Positions 35,713 through 43,029 of a stretch of DNA of 64,000 bases are shown in pieces. Source of the stretch: Adhaeribacter aerolatus (GTDB taxonomy: Bacteria; Bacteroidota; Bacteroidia; Cytophagales; Hymenobacteraceae); contig NZ_BJYS01000036.1 in assembly GCF_007991635.1 (NCBI RefSeq), positions 1 through 64,000 of the forward strand, given 5' to 3'. Position 1 is the first letter of the stretch. Each line of letters starts with the position of its first letter. Made by a program: the position numbers and the translations under genes. Under the pieces are notes generated by a model. It made no database searches. It worked only from the letters and a program-made list of their open reading frames with translations, and was not told the DNA's origin.

Positions 35713-36130
35713 ATTAGCCTTTAATAAATTTTTACTCCCGGATAAAGGGTTCATTTTCAATACCTGACTAAAAATAAACAGCGAATGAGAAATTTTTTTG
35801 CAGTTGTAATTTTAGAAGAACTTAACAGAAAGACTACCGGGTAAATATTATCTTTCTATATTTGCGGCCATTAAAAGTAAAATAAGGAGGCAAATAAGTG
35901 CCGGAAAGTTTTTACAGAACGTAACTGTAAAGCCGGGTTTTAAAAATTAAAATAGAAAAGGCATAATATTATTAAATCTTACTGCTTTTTTACCCGTACA
36001 TAAAAACCATAAAAGGAAATTGCTATATAAAGGCAACATTTTTTTGTAAACGGGGTATATACGCAAAACTTAATATTTATTATTTATAACTCTAATTAAT
36101 TTTTTCAGTTTTCACACTAAACTACAAACT
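35713..36130. other. Gene-free interval and ompA leader, 418 bases
   Basis: AT-rich region before the ompA-like gene. A TATATTTG box at 35857-35864 fits the -7 consensus and would imply a leader of about 260 bases. Within it, AGGAGG (35885-35890) sits 7 bases before a GTG that opens only an 8-codon frame (35898-35924). Nothing else is recognised. Confidence 0.4.
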
Positions 36131-37642
36131 ATGAAGAAAGTTCTAAACAAAATGGTAGCAATGGCATTCTTGCTTAGTGCCTTTTTGGCTACCTCTGTCC
36201 AGGCACAAAATGCCGACAATAAATGGGCTGTATCAGGTTTTGCCAGCGTTTACCAATACAAAGGTAACTTAGGTACAGAGTGGTTCGAATTCGGCCAGGG
36301 TCGTACGGGTGGCGGTTTAAGCATTTCCCGTTATTTAAGCCCTTCGTTTGACTTTGTGGCCCAATTCAGTGGCGCTCGCATCGACTACAACAACAACGTA
36401 CAAGGTGGTGTTTATGCTGCCGGCCGACCAAGAAACATGTACTTCGACGGTGAAACGCGCAATATTATTGGCGCTTTCAAATTAAAGATGAACAATGGCA
36501 AGATTCTGAAAGAAGATGCCTTTATTCAGCCTTACCTGATGTTAGGTTACGGTGGTGCATTTTCAGATGTATCTGGTAAAGGTGCGCACGGCTTGTTCGG
36601 CGAAAACCAGCCTGCTAACCGCGGTACCGACGGTGATTTAAGCCACGGTGTTGCCTTTGGCGCTGCCGGTATTGGTCTACGTATTACCGAAAGACTAGGT
36701 GCTTTTATCCAAACTGGCCAGATTTATACCTTCACCGACCAGTACGATGGTTTCAAACGTGCTGGTGACAAACGTCCGGACCGTTTCTTACAGCACAACT
36801 TTGGTTTAACCTTTGCTTTGGGTAAACCAAAAGATACCGACATGGACGGTGTGCCTGACAGAAAAGACAAATGCCCTGACACCCCATCTGGTGTAAAAGT
36901 TGATGAAAATGGTTGTCCGGTTGATACCGATAAAGACGGTGTGCCAGATTACCAGGATAACTGCCCAGATGTAGCCGGTGTTGCTAACCTGAATGGTTGC
37001 CCAGATAAAGATGGTGACGGTGTAGCTGATGCTCAGGATCAGTGCCCAGACCAACCAGGTACTGCTGCTTTACAAGGCTGCCCAGATGCTGACGGCGACG
37101 GTGTTGCTGACCAAAACGACAAATGCCCAGGCACTCCAGCCGGAACCCAAGTAGATGCCACTGGTTGTCCGCTTGATGCTGATGCTGATGGTGTAGCTGA
37201 TGCTGCTGATAAGTGCCCAGATACTCCTGCTGGTACCCAAGTAGATTCTACTGGTTGCCCACTGCGTAAACCAATCCCACGTGGTGTTGGTCGTGGAACC
37301 CTGAAAGATACTACTTACATCCAGTTCGAATTCGACAAAGCGGTATTAAGAAAAGTTTCTTTCAGAACTTTAGACCAAGTTGTTCGCTTCCTGAAAGCTA
37401 ACCCTGAGTTTACTGTAAACGTTTCTGGTCACGCTGATGCAACTGGTACCGACGAATACAACCAAGGCTTATCTGAAAGAAGAGCCGCCGCTGTAGCCCG
37501 TTACCTGACTGCCAGAGGCCGACTAGGCAAAGAACGTGTAACTACGGTAGGTTACGGTGAGTCCAGACCACGTGCCGACAACGAAACGGCTGAAGGTCGA
37601 GCGCTGAACCGAAGAGCACAAGTTGAACTCGTAGTTGAATAA
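36131..37642 (+). CDS. OmpA family protein with TSP3 calcium repeats
   Basis: A 503-residue outer-membrane protein. The signal peptide (1 to about 25, ending VQAQ) is followed by an N-terminal beta-barrel region (about 30-230). Then come about five thrombospondin type-3 repeats rich in D-x-D-x-DG and CPD (DTDMDGVPDRKDKCPD, DKDGVPDYQDNCPD, DKDGDGVADAQDQCPD), which bind Ca2+ (about 235-375). The C-terminal OmpA domain (about 385-503) binds peptidoglycan, with SGHADATGTDEYNQGLSERRA. It links outer membrane to cell wall. Codon use (many GGT, GCT, AAA) is more biased than in neighbours, suggesting high expression. A very strong terminator follows. Confidence 0.95.
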   Translation: MKKVLNKMVAMAFLLSAFLATSVQAQNADNKWAVSGFASVYQYKGNLGTEWFEFGQGRTGGGLSISRYLSPSFDFVAQFSGARIDYNNNVQGGVYAAGRPRNMYFDGETRNIIGAFKLKMNNGKILKEDAFIQPYLMLGYGGAFSDVSGKGAHGLFGENQPANRGTDGDLSHGVAFGAAGIGLRITERLGAFIQTGQIYTFTDQYDGFKRAGDKRPDRFLQHNFGLTFALGKPKDTDMDGVPDRKDKCPDTPSGVKVDENGCPVDTDKDGVPDYQDNCPDVAGVANLNGCPDKDGDGVADAQDQCPDQPGTAALQGCPDADGDGVADQNDKCPGTPAGTQVDATGCPLDADADGVADAADKCPDTPAGTQVDSTGCPLRKPIPRGVGRGTLKDTTYIQFEFDKAVLRKVSFRTLDQVVRFLKANPEFTVNVSGHADATGTDEYNQGLSERRAAAVARYLTARGRLGKERVTTVGYGESRPRADNETAEGRALNRRAQVELVVE

Positions 37643-37684
37643 CCTTAAAATTAATCCTGTAAAATATTAAGGATTAATACAGAA

Positions 37685-37718
37685 GAGCCGCCGGAGGATT
37701 CTCCGGCGGCTCTTTTTT
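37685..37718 (+). terminator. Strong terminator of the ompA-like gene
   Basis: A perfect 12-bp GC-rich stem (GAGCCGCCGGAG / CTCCGGCGGCTC) with a GATT tetraloop and six T. Confidence 0.97.
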
Positions 37719-38189
37719 ATTTTAATATTTGTTAAGGCAAAACAGAAGTAGCAGCTGTTCGTGTCCGTAGATGCGCCTTGTTTTTTTGCCGCTAATGCCT
37801 AAATAAAATATGGATGCATTGTAGGAAATGAGAAAGATTTAGACCATGCCAATACTATGGCAAAACTGCTATCGTAAATATTGTTTAATAATTTAAGTTA
37901 GCGGCCAGAGGCCGGCAGGAAACCTTCACCGGCAATAGCGCTATATTATGTTACGCGCACTAATAATTCTGTTTTGATGTAATTACATAGAGATGCACGC
38001 TCCTCGGTTTGTGCCCTTTTGAACCGGAAATAAAGCAGTTTATTAGCGCTATTTAGAATTTGAAGGATTGCGGTCAGCAGCCGAAAAAGAAGAAACACGG
38101 GTGAGGACACCAGCGCAGGAAACGGATTAAAAATAAAATTTAGGGAAACGCAGATTTGTCGTAACCTGCTATCGAAGCTGTTAAATATT

Positions 38190-38285
38190 TAACAGGACTT
38201 TCGCAAAATTATCCAAAGTCCCCCTTTGGAGGGGGCAAGGGGGAGGATTTACAATGTTAAAAACCATTTTGCGAAAGTCTTATTT
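38190..38285. repeat. MITE-like element with GC-rich core
   Basis: Perfect 14-bp inverted ends GACTTTCGCAAAAT (38196-38209) and its complement (38266-38279) enclose a core with the hairpin CCCCCT-TTGG-AGGGGG followed by CAAGGGGGAGG. The core resembles the unit at 9211-9243. There is no coding capacity. Confidence 0.75.
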
Positions 38286-38294
38286 AAACTAAAA

Positions 38295-38362
38295 GCAAGA
38301 ATGGTCGGCATTGGTGGTGTTATCACCGCCAATCTTAAAGCTCTTGCCCGGCTAATTGCCGG
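38295..38362 (+). ncRNA. Tandem hairpins, possible structured RNA
   Basis: Outer stem GCAAGA (38295-38300) / TCTTGC (38342-38347) encloses an inner stem ATTGGTGGTG (38310-38319) / CACCGCCAAT (38324-38333) with a TTAT loop and one G-U pair. A second hairpin CCGGC-TAATT-GCCGG (38348-38362) follows at once. No promoter is recognised, so an RNA is only a hypothesis. Confidence 0.25.
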
Positions 38363-38636
38363 TGAAAACAAACGGCAAGGGCTACTGACGAGCTAATTCT
38401 TAAAATGCGAAACGGCTTCTTCTTAAATTAGACGGTATTTAAGGTTTCTAGCAAATAAGAGCCCCTGAAAATATCAGCAAAAAAAAATTGCCGGAAGAAG
38501 GTAGGGGTAAGTGTCAGAAAGGACAAATATCCTTAATATGGAAAGCTTGTAAGCTACCAAATTATAGGAAATAAAGTACGAAAAGGAATAAAGTTAAATT
38601 TAACCGTACTGTTTGCGATAACAAAAGGTAATTTAG

Positions 38637-39563
38637 TTAAGCTACCTGTGAAGCTAGTAAATACAATACCGCCATCCGAATAGCAACGCCGTTTTCTACC
38701 TGGTTCAGAATAATAGAATGTTGGGAGTCGGCGGCATCGCTGCTGAGTTCCACACCCCGGTTAATGGGGCCCGGGTGCATGATGGTTATTTCTTTATCCA
38801 GGCTGTCGAGTAATTTTTTGTCGATGCCATAATATAAGGTGTATTCCCGGAGCGAAGGAAAATATTTCATTTGCTGCCGCTCCAACTGTATACGCAAAAC
38901 ATTGGCCACATCGCACCAGGCCAGGGCTTTCCTGACATCCAGTTCTACCTTTACCCCCAGTTCCGAAATATAGCGCGGCAGCAAAGTAATCGGACCGCAA
39001 ACCATTACTTCGGCCCCTAATTTCTTTAAAGCAAAAATATTAGACAGGGCAACCCGCGAGTGCAGAATATCGCCAATAATGGCTACTTTTTTGCCGGCTA
39101 CTTCGCCGTACTTTTCACGGATAGAGAAAGAATCGAGCAGCGCCTGGGTGGGATGTTCGTGGGTGCCGTCGCCGGCATTTACAATATTGGCTTTAATGTG
39201 GCGTGATAGAAAATGCGGAGCACCGGCACTGGCATGGCGCATCACAATCATATCTACCTTCATGGCCAATATATTATTAACCGTATCCAGCAAAGTTTCA
39301 CCTTTTTTTACGGAACTGCCACTCGCCGAAAAGTTAATAACATCGGCCGATAATCTTTTCTCGGCCAGCTCAAAAGAAAGCCGGGTGCGGGTAGAGTTTT
39401 CGAAAAATACGTTGGCAATGGTAATATCGCGCAGCGAAGGTACTTTCTTAATGGTCCGGCTGAGTACTTCTTTAAAGTTGTCGGCCGTTTCAAATATTAA
39501 GGAAATATCGGCCGGGGTTAGATCTTTAATTCCGAGTAAATGCCGGACACTTAATTGTTGCAT
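38637..39563 (-). CDS. pyrB: Aspartate carbamoyltransferase catalytic chain
   Basis: Condenses carbamoyl phosphate with L-aspartate in pyrimidine synthesis; cytoplasmic. The 308-residue protein shows the carbamoyl-phosphate loop STRTRLSFELAEKRL (about 56-70), the HPTQALLD motif (about 141-148) and MHPGPINRGVELS near the C-terminus, which provides aspartate-binding residues. It is second in an operon: its start lies 2 bases after the pyrR stop, so the genes are likely translationally coupled. No pyrI regulatory chain is seen, which fits an unregulated class-C trimer of the Bacillus type or an external regulatory subunit. Control would come from PyrR or the shared promoter. Confidence 0.97.
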   Translation of the reverse strand: MQQLSVRHLLGIKDLTPADISLIFETADNFKEVLSRTIKKVPSLRDITIANVFFENSTRTRLSFELAEKRLSADVINFSASGSSVKKGETLLDTVNNILAMKVDMIVMRHASAGAPHFLSRHIKANIVNAGDGTHEHPTQALLDSFSIREKYGEVAGKKVAIIGDILHSRVALSNIFALKKLGAEVMVCGPITLLPRYISELGVKVELDVRKALAWCDVANVLRIQLERQQMKYFPSLREYTLYYGIDKKLLDSLDKEITIMHPGPINRGVELSSDAADSQHSIILNQVENGVAIRMAVLYLLASQVA

Positions 39564-39565
39564 GC

Positions 39566-40117
39566 TTACAATTCTTCGTTTTTAGTAATAAGCCAGACGT
39601 TATCTTCTGCCTTTTCCGGACTTTTCCATTCCACCAGTACTTTTTCGGAAGGCAGTGAGTTTACATATTTGCCCACGTACATGGCCTCGATGGGTAAATG
39701 ACGGGTATACCGCCGATCGATTAACACCAGCAATTCTACCTTAGCCGGACGGCCGTAAGCTATCATGGCATCCAGTGCCGCCCGCACCGAGCGGCCCGTG
39801 TATAAAACATCATCTACCAGAATTACCTTCTGGTTTTCGATGTGGAAATTAATTTTAGTAGCATTGGCCGTTATCGGGCTTTCGCGCCGCCTAAAATCAT
39901 CGCGGTGGAAAGTAATATCTAACTGGCCGGTCCGGGCGGGGAACCCCAATATTTGCTGTAGTTTTTGCGTTAAACGCTCGGCCAGGTAAATGCCGCGGGG
40001 CTGCAGACCCAGAATAACAGATTCAGAAAAGTCTACATGGTTTTCGATGAGCTGGTGGGCCAGCCGCTGGAGCATAATGTCCAACAATTGATCGCTTACG
40101 ATAAGTCTTTTCTGCAT
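39566..40117 (-). CDS. pyrR: PyrR, pyrimidine operon regulator/uracil phosphoribosyltransferase
   Basis: A 183-residue PRTase-fold protein from ATG 40117 (MQKRLIVSDQLL). The PRPP-binding loop VILVDDVLYTGRSVRAALD (about 98-116) is intact, as is the RGIYLAERL segment. PyrR converts uracil and PRPP to UMP and, in Bacillus, binds pyr mRNA to cause attenuation. A near-consensus promoter (40133-40162) would start transcription only about 8 bases before the ATG, so no attenuator leader fits upstream of this operon. It may act mainly as an enzyme here or control another target. Immediately followed by pyrB. Confidence 0.95.
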   Translation of the reverse strand: MQKRLIVSDQLLDIMLQRLAHQLIENHVDFSESVILGLQPRGIYLAERLTQKLQQILGFPARTGQLDITFHRDDFRRRESPITANATKINFHIENQKVILVDDVLYTGRSVRAALDAMIAYGRPAKVELLVLIDRRYTRHLPIEAMYVGKYVNSLPSEKVLVEWKSPEKAEDNVWLITKNEEL

Positions 40118-40132
40118 GGCGGTATTCTTGCG

Positions 40133-40162
40133 CAAATATAAATATTAGATAGCAGGGGCAAA
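40133..40162 (-). promoter_or_regulatory. Promoter of pyrR-pyrB
   Basis: On the minus strand TTTG (40162-40159), an 18-base spacer, then TATATTTG (40140-40133): almost the exact Bacteroidota promoter consensus TTTG-N19-TAnnTTTG. The predicted start point is about 40126. Confidence 0.8.
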
Positions 40163-40344
40163 ATTTAAATTCAAAATTAACCGAATCCGGATTGATTAAA
40201 CGCGCTGCTTTTAACTAATCTGTTGCTAAGGTCGGGCAAATATTGCCCCCAGAAATATTCATTCGGTATAATATAACTACTTGTACCGTATACTGTTCCT
40301 GTAATCTATTATCCTAAATATGGTTATGAAACCAAGGACAAGAT

Positions 40345-41913
40345 TTAAAACGATACTTTGTTCAGGAAAAAAACTTCGCGGGCGGCGCTTTTAGGAGGTT
40401 TTATGCGCCCAAAACCAAAAGCTAAGAAATGCGGACCGTACCAATGCACAAAACCAGCGTCTTCTACCGAGGTAACTTTTTCCTGGGGATTATTGCCGGC
40501 CAGCGGCACCGATAAATCGTTGGCCGAAGTGCTGTCGCGGGTAAAAACTTTGTAGCGGATTTCTTCTTCGTGCAGATAAGCCATGGCTATCTGTTCGCCG
40601 GTAAAAGCAAAGTAGGTGGTTTGCCCCAAATTATTGCGAACTACATCTTTTAAAACAAAGCTGTTGTCCCAGAGTAATTTTCCGTTTTTATCAAAAGCAC
40701 ACAGTACCGCGTGCGAGTACCGGTATTCGCTGGCATCCGGGGTATTTCGGCCATAAGCGTTGGGGTACGGAAAGTAGCGGTCGAAGCCATAAATGCGGCT
40801 GTAGTAACCCGGCCAGCGGTACAAATTATTGCTGCCGCCCTGGGGCTGAAAAACTTCGGAAAATAAATAATAAACGCCGTCCTGTTGCACCAGATTGTGA
40901 AAAAGCAAGCGGTACCGGTGGCGTAAGTCTTTATCCTGACTCTTAAAGCGTTCGGCTTTTTGGTAAACTTTGCGGTGGGCGCGTTTACTCAGAAAATCGA
41001 AAAAGTGCTTGGTCTGAATAAAATCGATGTACCGGAGCGAATCGGGAGTGGTTAAAGCACTTGAAAAAAAGCCCTGGGCGTAGCGGGTATCGCGGTGGCT
41101 ATAAGTACCAATTACCAATTTTTGCAGGCTGTCGCCGGGCGTTAGCTGCGCCGAAACCAGGTTGCGGCCAAATGGCGGTTGTAACAAAGTATTGCTGTAT
41201 AAATTGCCGGCCGGGGTAAAGCGTTTTACCTGCAGCCGGCCTTTTATACCGTTGGTCTCCGATAAAATAAATTCGGCCCGGTTAGCCAGCGTATCCATGT
41301 GAAACTCTTCCAACGCATTTTCCTGGTCGTACAAAGCCGGTATGGTTTTAATATCTTTGGTCGCTTCGTTTATATGAATAACCAGCGAGTTGCGCGAACT
41401 ATGGGCTGATATAAAGTAGTTGCCGTTTAGTACCTGAAAATGGTCCAGCTTAATATCGGCGTCTAAATCTTCCTGTTTTTTTAAATTAAAATTAGTTTTT
41501 TGGTGGGCACCGGTTTTAAGATTCATCTTCAGGATGAAAAACTTCCGCGGCACATTTTCGAGATACAACAGGTAAATGGAATTACCGCTGGCGTAAAACT
41601 GGTGAAAGTCGGGTTGGTCTTCCAGCTCCAGGTCGCTGGTCCAGAGAAGTTTCAGGCCCTTGGAATACCGCTGAAAAGAATGCTTTTCTTTAAAAGAACC
41701 AAAATTGGGTTGCTTGTAAACCAAAATGGTACTATCGGGTAGCGGAAAAACATGAATATTTTTTTCGAAAGATTTTTCTTCTAACTCCAAGCGTACCGAT
41801 TGGTCTGGTTCCTGGTTTGGTCCCTCAGTCTCCTGCCCCCAACTGATATAAGGCAGCAGGAACCCCATAAAGGCAATAGCAGCGGCTAGTTTTTTTAAAG
41901 CTAATCTTATCAT
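40345..41913 (-). CDS. Exported hypothetical protein, 522 residues
   Basis: Not recognised at family level. It has a signal peptide (about 1-26, IAFMGFLLPYISWGQ). The mature part consists of many short strands with aromatic and Asp/Asn turns (SIYLLYLENVPRKFFILKMNLKTGAHQK, YSHAVLCAFDKNGKLLWDNSFVLKD), reminiscent of beta-propeller or Kelch/PQQ-like blades, especially the FDKNGKLLWD motif seen in PQQ-type repeats. No catalytic site is apparent. Likely periplasmic. It lies upstream of pyrR on the same strand, about 210 bases away, but pyrR has its own promoter. ATG 41913 precedes the signal directly. Confidence 0.7.
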   Translation of the reverse strand: MIRLALKKLAAAIAFMGFLLPYISWGQETEGPNQEPDQSVRLELEEKSFEKNIHVFPLPDSTILVYKQPNFGSFKEKHSFQRYSKGLKLLWTSDLELEDQPDFHQFYASGNSIYLLYLENVPRKFFILKMNLKTGAHQKTNFNLKKQEDLDADIKLDHFQVLNGNYFISAHSSRNSLVIHINEATKDIKTIPALYDQENALEEFHMDTLANRAEFILSETNGIKGRLQVKRFTPAGNLYSNTLLQPPFGRNLVSAQLTPGDSLQKLVIGTYSHRDTRYAQGFFSSALTTPDSLRYIDFIQTKHFFDFLSKRAHRKVYQKAERFKSQDKDLRHRYRLLFHNLVQQDGVYYLFSEVFQPQGGSNNLYRWPGYYSRIYGFDRYFPYPNAYGRNTPDASEYRYSHAVLCAFDKNGKLLWDNSFVLKDVVRNNLGQTTYFAFTGEQIAMAYLHEEEIRYKVFTRDSTSANDLSVPLAGNNPQEKVTSVEDAGFVHWYGPHFLAFGFGRIKPPKSAAREVFFLNKVSF

Positions 41914-41971
41914 ACCAGGGCCTGAAATTTACAGGAAACAAGAAACCGGGAGTTATTTATCTAATAAACGT

Positions 41972-42376
41972 TTAGTTGCTCATTCCCAGTATTAAGTCAA
42001 ATTCTTCTGGTTTTAACGGCATTACCGATAACCGGGATTGCTTTAGCAAAGAGATATTTTCCAGACGCGAATCTTTTTTTATCTGGTCCAGGGTAACCTC
42101 TTTTTTTAAACTGGTTTCGGGTGCCAAATCCACGGCTACCCAGCGGGCATCGTCGGTGGTGCTATCGGGGTAAGCTTCCTGTGCCACCCGGGCTATTCCT
42201 ACTACGGCTTTTTCCGAAACGCTGTGGTAAAAAAGTACTAAATCGTCTTTTTTCATTTGGCCTAAATTGTTGCGGGCCTGATAATTCCGGACCCCGGTCC
42301 AGGCAGTATTACCGTCTTTTACTAAATCGGCCCACGAGTAGGCCTCCGGTTCTGATTTAACTAACCAGTATTGCAT
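41972..42376 (-). CDS. EVE domain protein
   Basis: A 134-residue stand-alone EVE (PUA-like) domain beginning MQYWLVKSEPEAYSWADL, the standard N-terminus, with WTGVRNYQARNNLGQMKKDDLVLFYHS and the aromatic-cage region VVGIARVAQEAYPDSTT. EVE domains bind modified bases in DNA or RNA; bacterial stand-alone members (thymocyte nuclear protein 1-like) are proposed to recognise modified nucleotides. The physiological ligand is unknown. Cytoplasmic. It lies 58 bases upstream of the unknown 522-residue protein and 59 bases downstream of a small lipoprotein gene, all on the same strand, so a loose operon is possible. Confidence 0.92.
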   Translation of the reverse strand: MQYWLVKSEPEAYSWADLVKDGNTAWTGVRNYQARNNLGQMKKDDLVLFYHSVSEKAVVGIARVAQEAYPDSTTDDARWVAVDLAPETSLKKEVTLDQIKKDSRLENISLLKQSRLSVMPLKPEEFDLILGMSN

Positions 42377-42435
42377 GTTTTAAATAAATCTCTAAGTAAA
42401 AATTAATTTTTAAACGGTGGCAAATATGCCGATAA

Positions 42436-42840
42436 TCAGGGAGCTTTGGTAGGTACTTTTTTAATTTTAAGTAAATCGGGGGCTAACGAAATTATTTGTA
42501 AGTCGAAGCCTTCGGGTTGCTCGGCCGCAAAACGGATGCGTAATACGTCGTCTTTAACTTTTTTCCAGCGGCCCGGGTGCTCTTCCAGGCCATCGGTGGG
42601 CGCAATAGTAAAAAGCCGGAAAGTGCCGTCGGCGCTTAAACTAAAACCGGTACGGCCCCGCGAAGGCGGAAAAGCGTAAGTATTGGGCCGGTAAACTTCT
42701 ACCTCCGCGCTGTCTTCTTCCACGGCGTGTAACCAGGTTTTATCGTAAAACGGATCTAACGCTTCGGGCGCCTGCCGGCAGGTAGTACCCATTAAGCAAA
42801 ATAAAGTTAAAACTAAGCCCGAGATATATTTAGTGTGCAT
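42436..42840 (-). CDS. Small lipoprotein, unknown
   Basis: A 134-residue protein with a lipoprotein signal (MHTKYISGLVLTLFCLMGTTCRQ; lipobox Cys at residue 21). The mature part has a lipocalin-like rhythm: a Trp after the N-terminus (YDKTWLHAVEED), a central FSLSADGTFRLFT strand and GRWKKVKDDVLRIRF, then a closing LQIISLAPDLLKIKKV strand. This pattern is common in small Bacteroidota lipocalin-like lipoproteins, but I would not assign a ligand. It is probably anchored in the outer membrane facing the periplasm. It is divergent from polX. Confidence 0.7.
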   Translation of the reverse strand: MHTKYISGLVLTLFCLMGTTCRQAPEALDPFYDKTWLHAVEEDSAEVEVYRPNTYAFPPSRGRTGFSLSADGTFRLFTIAPTDGLEEHPGRWKKVKDDVLRIRFAAEQPEGFDLQIISLAPDLLKIKKVPTKAP

Positions 42841-42999
42841 GAAACGTAAAAAGTATAACTGGTTTAAGTTAACTTCTGTTGCTAATATACAATTATAATA
42901 AAGTAATTTAAATTTTATTCAGGCGGCAGGTGCGGCGCTTACTTGGGCCGGAAAGCCTTGGTTAACCTAACAAGCATAAGCGAGTAAGCCAGAATTGCC

Positions 43000-43007
43000 T
43001 ATATTTG
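43000..43007 (+). promoter_or_regulatory. Possible -7 box of polX-GT9
   Basis: TATATTTG fits the TAnnTTTG consensus, 22 bases before the TTG start codon of polX. No good -33 element is visible. Confidence 0.4.
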
Positions 43008-43029
43008 TAGAAAGATTTAAGCTGCATCC

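Larger units (their letters stand above)
37643..38636. other. Gene-free interval of about 1 kb
   Basis: The longest non-coding stretch here. It contains the ompA terminator (37685-37718), a GGCCAGAGGCC palindrome near 37905, a MITE-like element (38190-38285) and two adjacent hairpins (38295-38362). No tRNA or convincing open frame is seen on either strand. Confidence 0.6.

Noticed and set aside
36806-37300. Regular repeats in the ompA-like gene as a CRISPR or DNA repeat
   Set aside because: They encode TSP3 calcium-binding repeats in frame, with variable DNA but conserved D-x-D-x-DG and CPD residues.
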